Source: Pseudisothecium myosuroides
Taxonomy: Eukaryota; Streptophyta; Bryopsida; Hypnales; Lembophyllaceae
Assembly (NCBI GenBank): GCA_951799445.1
Contig: OX637289.1
Location: 7,841,321-7,905,320 of the forward strand
Length of the DNA stretch: 64,000 nt
Direction of reading: 5' to 3'
Under the pieces are notes generated by a model that saw only the letters and a program-made list of their open reading frames with translations, was not told where the DNA came from and did not search any database. This document shows, piece after piece, positions 1 to 12,800 of this stretch (position 1 is the stretch's first letter; each line of letters starts with the position of its first letter). The position numbers and the translations under genes are program-made.

Positions 1-91
1 AGCTTTAAGTTAGTGTGACCCATTGAAAAATTCATTTTAGTATTGCCTTCCTTTCTTTTCTTTATTTATTTCTTCCTTGAGATTACCTTCA

Positions 92-308
92 CACTATAAG
101 AAATCCACGTTTTAGGTAACGAGCCCCAATTTTTTTAAACAAATTTTAGATGATGTCAATGTTGACAACCCAATGTTTTTATGTCAACAAGAACGTCTAA
201 TATAACATCAATGTTGACATAAGAACATTGGATTGTCAACATTGACGTCATCTAAAATCCGTTTAAAAAATTGGGGCTTGTTATCTAAAATATAGATTTT
301 TTGTGGTG
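92..308. mobile_element. CACTA-type MITE (217 bp)
   Basis: Short fold-back element. The left end reads CACTATAAGAAATC and the right end is the reverse complement of CACCACAAAAAATC, matching the CACTACAAGAAA-like ends of plant CACTA (En/Spm) transposons. It is flanked on both sides by TCA (89-91 and 309-311), the 3-bp target duplication expected for CACTA. The two halves are inverted copies of each other around the centre. There is no coding capacity, so it is non-autonomous. A second copy lies at 36083-37240. Confidence 0.88.
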
Positions 309-3128
309 TCAAGCGATGAAGCTTTGAACCCTGCTTTACATATTAGGGACTTTATTTTAGTTGTATTTTTCAGCAAACATATTAATTCCATCAAAATTAG
401 ATCTGTTGCCTAAATTAAATTCTAAAATAAGAAAAATCCAGTTCAAGGACCAGTCACAAACGACGACATAGTTTGGATCCCTAGGTCTACTTAGTTGGGT
501 CCTCTCAATTGGATTTTTCTCATGCAATCGGTTTTCTTAGTTGGGTTTGCTCCTTTGGGTTCTCTTCATCGGGTCCTCACAGTCAGGTTTTCACAATTGG
601 GTCTCTAGTTGGTGTAGCTTTCATTTTTTCGAACTTTGCTGTCTATTTGGCTTTGCAGGTGTAAATAGAGTAGACAATTAGTCCATTTTCCATTGTACAA
701 TAACAAATAGCTAAAAATCTTGGATGGAAACCTAACCGGCATCAAAGAGATATGAATGGGCTAATAGGCTAAGACACGAAGCTGGTCAAATAGATAGATG
801 CACACTTCGAGTGAAGAGTTGCCTCCTTTGAACTTTCCTTTTGGGACTATAAGTCCAAATGTCTAATTGACTTTCTTTCTCTCTCTAAAAAGTTAGAAGA
901 GCCCAAGCGTGTAGTTTGGTCCAGTCATCTGTGTTGTAAAACTTGTCAAGTATACTATTAATACATATTAAAAATTGTTGAATTGTCTGTGTTATTATCG
1001 GCTTGTTGTGTGGAGTATTGTTCTGTGAAGTATTTGGGATTCCTGAGTATGGAATTATTATGAATAATTGTTGATGAGATAATTTGTACAAAGTTAAATC
1101 ACGAACTGTGATAAATCTAATAGCCAAGTGAACAGCTCCAATTTAGTTGTTGTGAGTCTGTGTATGTTTGAACATCTAAGTATTGTAACTGTGGACTGAG
1201 TCGACTGGAGCTAAACGACCAAAGAACTTGGACGAATCAATTGGTGATCAAATTGAACGACAAGTTTAAATTTGAATTAAATTGTGTGAAATATAATGTG
1301 AACAACTTGTACATGCCAATTGTGAAGTGATCAATTTGCTTAAAACTGAATAGAAAATTATGGATCTCATTGTTCCAATTGTCTTTGAAACCTAATTGAC
1401 GAATTTGTGTGTTAACAATCAAGTATCAATTGCTGGACGTGAAGTACTAATGTATGAAATATTTTATTGTATAACTTGTAATCTAATCGGCAGGAGCGTT
1501 GTGTTCTATCTGTATGTATGACTCAGTCAATTTGTTGAATGTCTTGTGTGCTCAAATAGAAAATTGTGTAACCTGAAACAAGAGTTTAATTGTATCAGCT
1601 CATGGCTTGAATGAACATTGTTTGTGATAAGGATTTAATTAACAAAAGGAGTTAAGTTGATAATTTGTGATTGATGTTAAGCATGAGGCAAATGTATTGC
1701 TTTGTGAGCTTTGTATAAATGTGTCAACTACACTGAATAGTGAAATTAGGTTGCCCCACACTAATTTCTCATATCTAACACTTTCAGACATGGTCAACTA
1801 TAGTCTGGGGCAACCTAATTTTACTATTCAGTGTAGATGTTTAAGCCTGTCAAGTTATGTTAGAAATATGGTGCAATTAAATGATAAACTAGATAAGGCA
1901 TTGTGATTGAATTTATCTTATCAATTTGGCTTCCTCTGGTTGACCAAATATTTACATTGCATATTAATAATTGTCCATGACGAAAGCATGATCAAATTGG
2001 CTAGGCGCATACTGAACAAAGACTAAGATTAGTGTTATTCAGTTGATTGAATACATTTGGTCAATTTTATTGCGCTTGATATAATTGTAAATTAGTCCCA
2101 GTGCAAGTAATAGTACCAGTCCAGTTGAACGCATGAATTAAGTTTATCACATAGACGGAGTTGCAGACACATAAGTAAACTGCCAATAGATCGAGTCTAA
2201 TTATCGATGTAAAAAACCATAAATAGACTCTCGGACTTATCCAAACAGCAGTCTCCAAACCAAAAGTCTGAACGAGTAGTCCATGCACAGTCATAGGACT
2301 CGTTCCGTCATTACCTGTGATCTCGTGTGTTTCTTGGTCTAATTGATTTGAACCAAGTTCCAACCGACCAGTGACAAATTGATCTGGTAAAGTTAAAGCT
2401 AAGGGCTGACCTCAAGAATGTAAATCGAATAAACCAGGAATTATACTAAATTCTTTATGCCTTGCACATGTGAATTAATGAATAGAAATACCGGTTTTAT
2501 ATTTGCATATTAAATAGGTAATTAGGCTAATAATTATAGTACGGCCTTAGACGGGATAAATATGAAAAGAATTAATTAAAGAAGTATTGTCCCTAAAGGT
2601 TTATTGTACTTAAAAATATATAACTTAGCATTTTAAATAAGTTGATAGAGCATGCATTGTCCATGACAAATTGATAAAACCTGAAGATTTGACAAGAAGA
2701 TTTGACACGAACCAATCATACTATATAAGACTGAGACCGCATACATATGAGTCTATTATAAATAGCATTGGGGTTGGACTGAGACCAATTGACATTGAGT
2801 GTGGTTTTTTTTATTATTTCTATCCAATGAACCTTAAAAACAAATAGATAAGTGTCCAAATTGCAAAACAAGTGACTTTAGTCACAAAACGTTAGATTTA
2901 TTGACCTTTCCTAAAGGATTTATCCCCTATACTCTTTTCCCTGTGGTTTTGTCGAGTAGGCTAAAGCTACATTACAGTTGGATTTTTAATTGAATTTTTT
3001 TGGTTGGGATGTAGGGTATTGAGGCTGGGTATTGGTTCTTAGGATTATGTATACAAACCGGATCTCTTGGGGCTCTATATTTAAGCTAAGGTCTTGGTTT
3101 TTGTAATATGGATTCGAATCTCGGGGTT
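309..3128. other. intergenic, no gene recognised
   Basis: A+T-rich DNA with many short open frames that resemble no protein I know and lack plausible splice structure. The one clear structure is the inverted repeat at 1728-1836. The stretch 880-2400 is rich in GTGTG and CAATTG words and may be a decayed repeat. Confidence 0.5.
1728..1836. repeat. 31-bp inverted repeat (hairpin)
   Basis: The arms 1728-1758 and 1806-1836 are reverse complements with a single mismatch, separated by a 47-bp loop. The outer end reads CTACACTGAATAG and the inner end GGTTGCCCCA. It could be a very small MITE or a hairpin-RNA precursor; I see no target duplication that decides this. Confidence 0.75.
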
Positions 3129-3132
3129 TTAA

Positions 3133-4054
3133 CCCCTAAAGGACTGTTGTCCCTTCAGGGGACAAATGCGTTTTTGGGCAGGTACCTACGGGCTGAAATT
3201 TTGTTGTGATTTTTTGATACTTTTTTTGGAGATAGAAAAACTGATAAGCTTTGTGGGAGTATAAATTTTTTCACAATTGGTGCCCGGGAACAAAAGTTAT
3301 GACCAAATAAGCTCAAAACAGGGGACGGGGGGCAACCCGGGAGCAAAAAAAAATGGACAAAAGTTTGAATTTTTTTTTTAATATTTTTTTTTCTCATAGA
3401 TTATATTTTTGTCTATCTGGAAAGCTTTGATTCATTTCATTTGAATTTGTTATGAGAAAGTTATGGACATTCTTGTTTTTCGGGCAGTTAGAGCATCTTC
3501 TTGAAAAAAATAACTTGTAGGATGCATTTCTGAATGCAATTTTCAAATTTTTCACATTTTCTTTTTACATGGTCTGATTTAATTGCTAGATCAATCTCAC
3601 CACTGGGATTAGTGTATTTTAATTCCATCTAAAATATATTAATATTTTAGCTTTTCCTTCTATCTCGTACCTACTTCTATTTAACAATTTTTTTAAGAAT
3701 GATAATTAAGTTTTTTTGAATTTTTTTTTCCTAGACTCTCAACTCAATTATCCACTATAAAGGTTTAAAGCTCAAAACTGTGTAGTGCAAAAATTTTAAG
3801 TTAAAAATGTTCAAAGTAAAAAAATCTAGTCCCACAATGTGCTGAAAAACTTGTTTTTTTTACTTTAAACGCAAATATCTTGCAATCTGTGTGGTCAAAA
3901 ATTCTGAAATTTTTTCCACACACTTTCATACTAGTTAGGTGTAAGATCCTATGGTTAGATGTGAAAAAAAACAATTTTCAATTTTTTACTTTTTGCTATA
4001 GATATGGCAGTTTTGAGTGCTTTTGGTAGAAAAAAGGCCTTGGTCCTTTAGGGA
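3133..4054. mobile_element. TTAA-flanked element, copy 1 (922 bp, subfamily A/C)
   Basis: The left end is CCCCTAAAGGAC and the right end is its inverse GTCCTTTAGGGA. TTAA flanks both sides (3129-3132 and 4055-4058). The left terminal region carries a small internal hairpin (TTGTCCCTTCAGGGGACAA). The right terminal region (GGCCTTGGTCC) matches the left ends of the copies at 36130 and 60607. There is no transposase-like frame. TTAA targets are known for piggyBac, Kolobok and Sola3 elements; I cannot assign a superfamily without the autonomous partner. Confidence 0.82.
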
Positions 4055-4058
4055 TTAA

Positions 4059-5097
4059 AAAATAAATTGGTATTTCCAGATTTTGTAATATGTTGAAATG
4101 TTAAAGCCCTATTGTCACTAATTTGGCCATACTATGCAAGAAAAAATACAAAAAAGAGGAGAGACCTCACAAAGAAGAAAGAGTGGAATGAATAGATGAG
4201 AATGGAGCTAAAGAATTAGTATTGAGAAAATAGAGAGAAAAAAGGCATTAGAATGAAAAAGAGGCCATGGGAGGGTTGTTTCAAGGTTGTGAACCAATAC
4301 AATACTAGCTAGAATATTATATAACAAAAATAATAATAAAATAATGAAATCAATGAAAATATAATATAAATTATAAAATATACGGAGTAATTTAAAATAT
4401 AAAATATTATATAAAATATATAATATATAATATGAAATATAATATAAAATATTTAAAAATTAATTACATAATATTATCTAGAATGGTAGTATCTACGCAA
4501 TGTCAAATTTTTTACTTTTCAAAGTCCTCATTCATTTGAATATAAATTGTTTTTGGATTTCTTTCATTTAAAACATATTTCATTAAAATGTCTTACGCAA
4601 TTCAAGCTTTGCAGTTTGTTGATTTTTAAAAATAAAATAAAATAAAATAGATTTATATTTATTTTGTCTGGCGTTCTCTAATGTCTGGGAACTTGAGGCC
4701 TTCCTCAAGTCTCATTCTTCTTCTAATGTAAATCCAGTCCACATCCATTAATGATCAAGAATCATGATGTTTTTATCTATAATAAGCGCCAACTATTAGA
4801 TCTAGCTAGAAAAGTAACTTAAAGTCAACTTAATTTGTTTGACCAATCCATCATTGTAAACTTGGTGTTGTAGTAGTAAAGGATGATAGATTCTATAAGT
4901 TCTATGATGGCGTTGAGATGTAATAAATGAAAGAGGATTAAGGTAGCACCCCCTATAACCGTGAATTTAAGGTTTTTGAACATGATTATTATAAATAGAC
5001 ATTCAACAAATTATAGGATCCTATTAGCAAGAGAAAAATAATTAATAAGCATTGTCTTTTGAATGTATTTATTGGATACTATGTGAATTTTTAAACA
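4059..5097. other. intergenic, low-complexity A+T
   Basis: No gene seen. Positions 4310-4460 are almost pure A/T built from variants of AATATAAAAT. The remainder is unique-looking A+T-rich sequence. Confidence 0.6.
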
Positions 5098-6012
5098 GCC
5101 AACTATAGTAGGGTACCAATCCAAATGGCGTTTTTGCTACCAAATTTGGCATCCTCCCAAGGTTTAAAAGTTTGTTTATTTTACCATAGAATCTTTGGCA
5201 TGGAAACATCTTTATGTTAATAACATGTATACCAAATTTCAAGGTCAAAAGACTCACCAAAAAAAAGATATTTAAAGTCTACCAACATGTGTAGCGGTGA
5301 CAAAATTTTCACTGCTACTAACTTTGACACCCTTCCAAAGGCTGAAATACTTTTTTTCTACCATATAAATTTTGGGCATGAGATTATCTATATGTTGATA
5401 ATATGTGTGCCGAATTTCAAGGTCAAAAAATTTCTACAAAAAAAGATATTTGAAATCTACCAACATGTGTAGTTGTGAGAAACAATTTCACTCCTAACAA
5501 GTTCAGCACCCTCCCAAGAGTTGAAAAATTGTTTAGTTATCATGAAATTTTTATAATAGAATAATTTCTATATTAAAAACATGTGTGCCCAATTTCAAGG
5601 TCAAAAAATTCACTTAAAAAAAGATATTTAAAATTTGTCAACGTGTATAACGTGTATAGCTGTATTAAAAAATTTAACTACTGCCAACTTGTATACTATC
5701 CCAAGGGCTGGAAAAAAAACATTTTACCATGAAATTTTTGGCATGAAATTATATCTATGTTGATAACATATGTGCCAAATCCCAAGGTCAAAAGATTTAC
5801 CAAAAAAAGATATTCTAATTCTACCAACATGTGTAATTGTGAGAATGATTTTTTACATCCATGTGAAACTTTACCCATAAAATGACACTATTCCAAGGGC
5901 TGAAAATAATCATTCTCACAACTACACATGTTGGTAGAATTAGCATATCTTTTTTTGTGTGAATCTTTTGACCTTGAAATTTGGCACACATGTTATTAAC
6001 ACATTTTAAAAA
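5098..6012. repeat. ~180-bp tandem repeat array ending in an inverted unit
   Basis: The phrase CTACCAACATGTGTA recurs near 5280, 5459, 5638 (diverged) and 5822, a period of about 180 bp. Each unit also carries ACATGTGTGCC, TTTCAAGGTCAAAA and AAAAAAGATATTT. After 5890 the unit recurs in reverse orientation (5905-6012), so the array ends in a palindrome centred near 5880. No coding sense is visible. Confidence 0.8.
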
Positions 6013-7033
6013 TCTCATGGTAAATGAACAAGTAGAAAGAAGTAGAGAATGATTCAAAGTCAATTGAGGTTAGAGCTTAAAATCATGTCATTCCACCACG
6101 CCCTAGCAATTCCAAAATATTCATGCCTTGGTTGTGAAGCATTGACAGGAGTTATAAATCAAATTCTAACACTCCAATCATTGACTGCGAGAGAGCCCCA
6201 AATCAAAAGGAAGTGGACAATTTGACCGTAGAATCTGCCCATTTGGAAATTGAAGTAAACAAATTAGAATAAAGAAATGCAAACTCAAAGGATTGTTGAC
6301 ACTGGAAGGTTGCAACGGTAATTCGCTTGGGCAACTCACTTGTTGCCCAATGGGGCCGGGGATTGATTTGATTGTTGTGGGCTATGTTGATAATGAAATT
6401 GCATTACATGGTGCTTCCTCTTCTACAAACTTCAAACAAGGATTTTTTTTTTGGCTTTCTGGTGCTAGATTGCACTAGAAAAAAATATTTTGGCTAAAAA
6501 TGGCAAAAATCGTGAAGTTTTTTGCCATAAAATTTTGAATTGAAAAAAAAATCTTGGTGAAATCACCAAATTGTGGATGAAAACAGAATTATAGACATGT
6601 GATATGTGCTAATGTGTTATTTCCTATCCAATATATGGATGAATGCTGAAATTCATAGCACTACTATAACATTTTATATCGCCACTTTGGTGCTTTGTAA
6701 AAAATGAAAAAAAAAAGCCTTGACTACAACCATTGAAGCATACAATATATCCTCATATCTTTTGGAAATGAATATATTTAGTTTTTTAGAGATAGTTACC
6801 ATCATGTGTGGAATTTCATATTATTTCAATGATCTATGAAAATCATTTCAATGATCTATAAAAATCATTTCAATATTAAATAGTAGCTCATTTGATTCTT
6901 TCAACATAAAGATTATATTGCAATAGTGTTTAATAAAGCAAAAGTTTAGAATGGTGGCTATTTTCTATATTGGCTAGAGAAATTATATAATCTTGACCCT
7001 TTTTCATAACAAGTTAGAGAAATACTATAATCT
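6013..7033. other. intergenic, no gene recognised
   Basis: A+T-rich. Positions 6823-6877 hold a short tandem repeat of about 24 bp (ATTTCAATGATCTATGAAAA). A frame at 6293-6478 is somewhat G+C-richer but resembles no known protein. Confidence 0.5.
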
Positions 7034-7037
7034 TTAC

Positions 7038-7964
7038 CCCCTAAAGTTCTTTGACTATGTTTTCACTAAAAATGCTCTAAAACTCACATTTTTAATACAA
7101 GACCAAATTTTAGAAAAAAAACATTTTTGGACACATAACCATAGGAACTTGTAGGTTGCTAGTTTGAAAAGATGTGGAATAAATTTCAGAAAATAAATTT
7201 CTACAGTGTGGATTGCAAGATATTAGCATTTAAATTAATAAAAATCTTTTTTTTTGCCTTGCAAAAAATGAGGCAGCTGCACTTCACAAGGTCACATTTG
7301 TATGAAAAAATGTCCAAAATGGTGGTGCTTCTTGAATTCTTTTTCCTAAGCAAGTTGTCTATATGCTTAAATTTTTCAAATCATTTGGAATTGTACAACA
7401 TATAAGAAACAAATAGTAAATAGAAAGAAGTAGAGAATGGTTCAAAACACTAAATTGTTAAGAAGTTAATTATGGAATTGAAAAATGCCAATCCCAATGG
7501 TGACAATGTTTTAATAAACAATCTACATCCTACAATTTTATTTTTTTTGAATTTTTTTGAAAATTGAGTGAAATAAACGACTTCAAAGTTTATTTTAGAG
7601 TAGACAATCCATAACTTCCCACAAACTAAAACTCCTCATAACTTTTGACTCATTGATCAAAATGGAATGATTCAAAGCTTTCCACGTACATATAAATATA
7701 GAAAACCAATTTCAAATTTTTGCTTCTAAAAAAAGTGATTGTTGGTCTGCCCAGATTGCTTGGATTGTCAAGGGAAAAAACTACATATCATACAATAACA
7801 TTTTAACCATGTAGTCAAAAGTTATAAAAATTGTTGGGCCTAAAGATAAACCTTGTCCCCATGTTGTGTGAAAAATTCAAAGAAAAAAAATAAGAATTTC
7901 ATTTGAAATAAACTGCCCAAAATCGCTATATTGCCAAAAAAAATGCAACTTGGTCCTTTAGAGG
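7038..7964. mobile_element. TTAA-flanked element, copy 2 (927 bp, subfamily D/B)
   Basis: The left end is CCCCTAAAGTTC and the right end GGTCCTTTAGAGG. The right flank is TTAA (7965-7968); the left flank is TTAC (7034-7037), one substitution from TTAA. The interior matches the copies at 59100 and 61008 in inverse orientation. Non-autonomous. Confidence 0.78.
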
Positions 7965-8177
7965 TTAATGTAAAATTTCTAATCATAACAAAATTTTAGG
8001 ATACAAGATCTTTAAGTTGTCCTTTCCAAGCCCTAGGTCTAGGCATGTGCAAGTTTTCTAGAGCTTTGTCTTCTTGAATGTCATAATGTTGGAACTTTTT
8101 ATTACACCTACACAACGAATTGTTCACTTTACTAGATTGAAATGAATTTGAATGATTGTCAAAGGGTTATGATTGCT

Positions 8178-9868
8178 GGGTGATTGCAAAAAACACTTGT
8201 ATCATTTGTTGCGTTTTGCATTTTTGGACTTTTAGTACTATCTGTACTATGAGTCACCTTCAAAACTATTGAAGGCATGGAACATAAAATTTGAATGGTC
8301 AATTGGATTTCAAATTTACTATTCTAACAACATGTGATGTTCATCATTGGATGGCAAACATGGATGGAAATACTTAATTTGCCATTAAAAATAATTCAAA
8401 CTGGAAAATAGAAAGTATTACAAGCTCAAGCAATACTATTGAGTCTTTTTGTGTACCCTGAAGTACTATTTTGAGCCACATGTTACAATTTACCTTAGAA
8501 AATGAAACTTTCGGGTGATTGCAAGAAACACCTGTACTATTTTCCGTCACACGTTCAATGCGGAAGTTGTTTTGTGCCATAAGTATTGCAAAAATGATTG
8601 AATGAATATGAAATTCGAAAGCAAGCTTCCTATAGCAATAGAAAATGCACTTGAATTATTTCAAAATTTTCAAAATTAATTTAATAGGTGAAACTGAATT
8701 TTGAATATATGTCACATATGCGGTTTTGGTGGTTTTTAGTACTATCGAGTACCTTTTTTGAAGAGTTACATCATCAAACTTGGTAGGCTAGCTCTTCTAA
8801 TAGAAATACACCTTTCCAGGAGAGGGATTTCCAAAAAAAGTTTCCAAATGTGTTTTATATTGGCCTAAAGTGTGCTATATTCAGGCTGAATTTATGTTGA
8901 ATTAAAAAAAAAAAATTAGTTCTAATTTTGATCTTCCTACTTTGTTATTAGTTGGCAACAATGGCCATTTTTAAAATAAATTTTTCAAACTCATTTTCTA
9001 ATTTTCAAAAATAGAAATGTGAAAGTCTCATTTTCTAGGGTAAATTGTAGCATGTGGCTCAAAATAGTACTTCAGGGTACACAGAAAGACTCAATAGTAC
9101 TGCTGGGGCTTGTAATACTTTCTATCTACTAATGAAAATTATTTTTTAATGGCAAATTAAATATTTCCTTCCATTTTTGTCATCCAATGATGAACATCAC
9201 ATGTTGCCAGAATAGTAAATTTGAAATCCAATTGACCATTCAGATTTTATGTTCCATGCCTTCAATAGTACTGAAGATGACTCATAGTACAAAAAGTCCA
9301 AAAAGTCCAAAAATGCAAAACGCAACAAATAGTACAAGTGTTTCTTGCAATCACCCTTTCACGTTTCTATTTTTGAAAATTAGGAAATGAGTTTGAAAAT
9401 TTTATTTTAAAAATGGCCCTTGGTGTTGACTAAGAAAAAAGTAGGAAGATCAAAGTTAGAACTAAAAAAACATTTTTAATTCAACATAAATTCAGCATGA
9501 ATATAGCACACTTTAAGCCAATATAAAACACACTTGGAAAATGTTTTTAGAAATCCCTCTCTTGAAAAGGTGTATTTCTATTAGAAAAGCTAGCCTACCA
9601 AATTTGATGATGTAATTCTTCAAAAAAGGTACTCGATAGTACTAAAAACTACCAAAACCACATGTGTGACATATATTCAAAATTCAGTTTCACCTATTAA
9701 ATTAATTTTGAAAAAATTGAAATAATTCAAGTGCATTTTCTATTGCTATAGAAAGCTTGCTTTTAAATTTCATATTCATTCAATCACGTTTGCAATACTT
9801 ATGGCACAAAACAACTTCTACATTGAACGTGTGACGGAAAATAGTACAAGTGTTTCTTGCAATCACCC
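8178..9868. mobile_element. GGGTGATTGCA element with 4-bp TSD, interrupted by its own copy
   Basis: The ends are GGGTGATTGCAA and its inverse TTGCAATCACCC. The 4-bp sequence TGCT occurs on both sides (8174-8177 and 9869-9872). Removing the inner copy at 8513-9356 and one TTTC leaves 843 bp, the same length as the inner copy. A 4-bp non-TTAA duplication excludes hAT, Mutator, CACTA and Tc1 types and would fit Sola1/2- or Ginger-like elements; this is inference because no transposase is present. Confidence 0.85.
8513..9356. mobile_element. inner copy of the same GGGTGATTGCA element, inverted
   Basis: 844 bp with the same terminal repeats, flanked by TTTC on both sides (8509-8512 and 9357-9360). 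Its two halves are the reverse complement of the two outer halves: 8513-9030 matches 9361-9868, and 9030-9356 matches 8178-8508. It is therefore a second copy inserted in opposite orientation into the first. Confidence 0.87.
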
Positions 9869-9872
9869 TGCT

Positions 9873-12800
9873 GTAACATTGTTATATACACATTGTAGAG
9901 ATTCTAATTTGTGCATTTGAGAGCATGTTGATGATTCAAAAAACTAGAGTTATTGTAGATCTTTAGATTTAGGGTTTTATTTTGGATACACCTATAATCA
10001 ACACTTTATTGTCAATCATATCTATGATATAAGAAGTTTTTTCAACAATTCTAAGAATAATACTAAATCATGTGTTGTTGTAAACATTGGATTTAGAATG
10101 AATTGATAATGGGCACTTCTATTTTTAATTTTAGCAATCATGTAAAATCCTCCTTGTTCTAAGACTCTACAAATAAAAATAAAGGCCCTAAAGGCCTCCT
10201 TCCATTGGCAACTAGGTTGTTTATCAACAATAAACTTACATTTTTGATTATCCCAACTATTTCCTAGTCCTTAAGGAATTAATTTGCAAAAAAATCAATA
10301 ACACTTCAATAAATTGAAAAATCTCAACATCATTCTCTCCACACACATGTTTCTCCCCCAAAAAACAAATGGATGAGAAAAATGCAATCCTTCATTCCAT
10401 TCTATGATTGAAATTGTTTGTAACAATTGTATGTCATTCTTTGACTACAATGTCCTTGCAAGTTATCAACATTTATACTAATTTCAAAAGAGGGGGACAA
10501 TTTTTTTTCCTTACACATGTGATCTTTGTGGCAACAAGTAGCTATGCTATCAGAGGCTACAACCCTATGTAGGCATCAGTTTACTTTTCAAGTAAGGTCC
10601 TATTTAAAATTCCTTACAATAGCTTTTGTAGATGCAAGGCTTCTTTGGGGCCGCTAAAGATGGGATTTGTTGCACATTCTACAATAAACATTTGACGTGA
10701 ATTCTAAATTGATTGTATAATTTATTTGGCCGAGATACCATATTGACTCTTAACGATTTGCCTCAAGTCTTGGATTCAATTGCTTGAGTTTGAAAATGGA
10801 GGCTAATCCGTGGATTAGGGTACTTCAACCCTTCTTTCAATAGCACAAGGTAACTACTTTTAGAACCAACTCTATAGGCATTTGAGCATGGTTTCTAAAA
10901 TTAAATTGTCATAGTTTTTATTAGGTCTAGTTGGCAATTGAATGCAATTGAAATAAAATACATTATAGGCAAGAATATGTAAGTGTCAATTTTGCAATAA
11001 ATAACCCCACTGACAAATCTGTTTTGATATAAGGTAATCTGCTCTTAAAGCGACCATTTAAGAGCTGTTTGCCTTTTTGGGGAAGCTAAACTCCTTGAAA
11101 TTTTTTTTAGTAAATTTTCATAGGAAGAAAAATGGAATTGGCATCTAACCCAAGTCGTTTCATATTTTTTGGACCTTCGTGGAATTAGTTACAAATTTTT
11201 GAAGTTGAAACGCAGTGGTCACTAAAACCGACCACCTCCTTAAATGTCTACTGTTGGTACATTGAAGAAAGCAAAATGTACCTCTGTGCCATGTTCGGTT
11301 TTAGAGCCCGCTCACTTTTAGAGCAGACTATCTTACTTCCTTCTCTCCCGCAACAAGTGCCCTAATTGAACCTCATGATATTTAAAGTTATTTTGAATAG
11401 GTCATATAGAGGCTTTTTTTTATGTCCTTTTGTATACAGGTTGCTATGAACACATGCAATGTTCTTCATTGATTCTGGTGACACGAAATCTGGAGTCTTT
11501 TAATATACTGTTTCTCACAATATAATCAATGAAATTGGTATCAAACATTTTCAACAACACTGCCGACGCTTCTTCAGGGTAGAGGGAGTATGAGTGTGTG
11601 CATAACATTTGATCCCAAGAAGTTCTATGAACACTCTTAACTTGGAAAAAGAATTTTCGTTCATTTTGCGCACAATCTTCAACTCATTACTAACAGCCGG
11701 ATGGAACTGAGCCAGGTACCAAAAGCAAGAAAATGCAGACAAGTGATGGATACTCGTTGAGCACCTCACTTGATTTCAACGATGAAAGTCAAGCTTTTGA
11801 GTCTTGCTTTTGGCCGGTTTGCATCAACAGTGGAAAAGCTTGACATTCACAGGCGCTAACGATTGTTACGTGACCTCTCAAGGTTATATCTCTACAGTAC
11901 ATACTGGTACAATGTATATGCAGTAAACCTCGTTTCGTTATGCCCAAAGAGAAATAACAATGAGTTCTTAGAGGCTTCAAACCTGTTCCAAAACTTTGAC
12001 CTAGTTATGTTGTGAAGTGGACAAGAGATCTGCTGCCAGTAGGCACAGGCCAAAGAAAAAGCATGAAGCCTGTACACCTCAAGTGTGGCCAAAGGAAGTT
12101 GTTGGTAGCAGATATATGGTTGGTGCCAGAGTTCATTAAAATGTGATGAACAATCGGACGAACGCCACCATATTATGCTATGTTTTAACATTAACCCTAG
12201 GTGTTGGCACTTGACAGAAGACCAACTTAAGGTATGATTGTTCTCACTTAGTGTTAAAAGAGTGTTGTTATAAAGGGTCTTAGGAACGAAATTAGAACTA
12301 CTTCTGGACTGGATTCACATTGCAAACACCACCAATAACACCAAGTGTGAACACGTCCTTAACAAAGTTTTGTGAGAGAGCAAAATGTGAAAGAATTTAA
12401 ACTTTAAGAAAAACTTGATCTGCATTACAAATAACATTCCATCATTAGCAGATTTGAGGAACTTGCAAGATTTTAGATCATAAGTTAAGTGCACTCCTAA
12501 TCTCCTCTAATAGAAACTGAACATAGGTATTGTTATTAAGCGTAAATCATTTTATTGGACCTTATTGGCAAGTGAATGAAGATTCTAATGCACTTTAGCA
12601 TTTTAGACAACAAAATGAATAAGTTATGAGTTTTTAAAGTATTGTCTATAGGTGTACCGAAAATGGAACCCAGGCTCTCATGTTCTAATTGTATACATCT
12701 TGCATAATCAATATCTAGATTTAGTGTCGACAACCCATATATAGAGCATGAACAGAGGCTTAACATGTTTTTCTGCTTTTATTTGCCACTAATTATCTTA

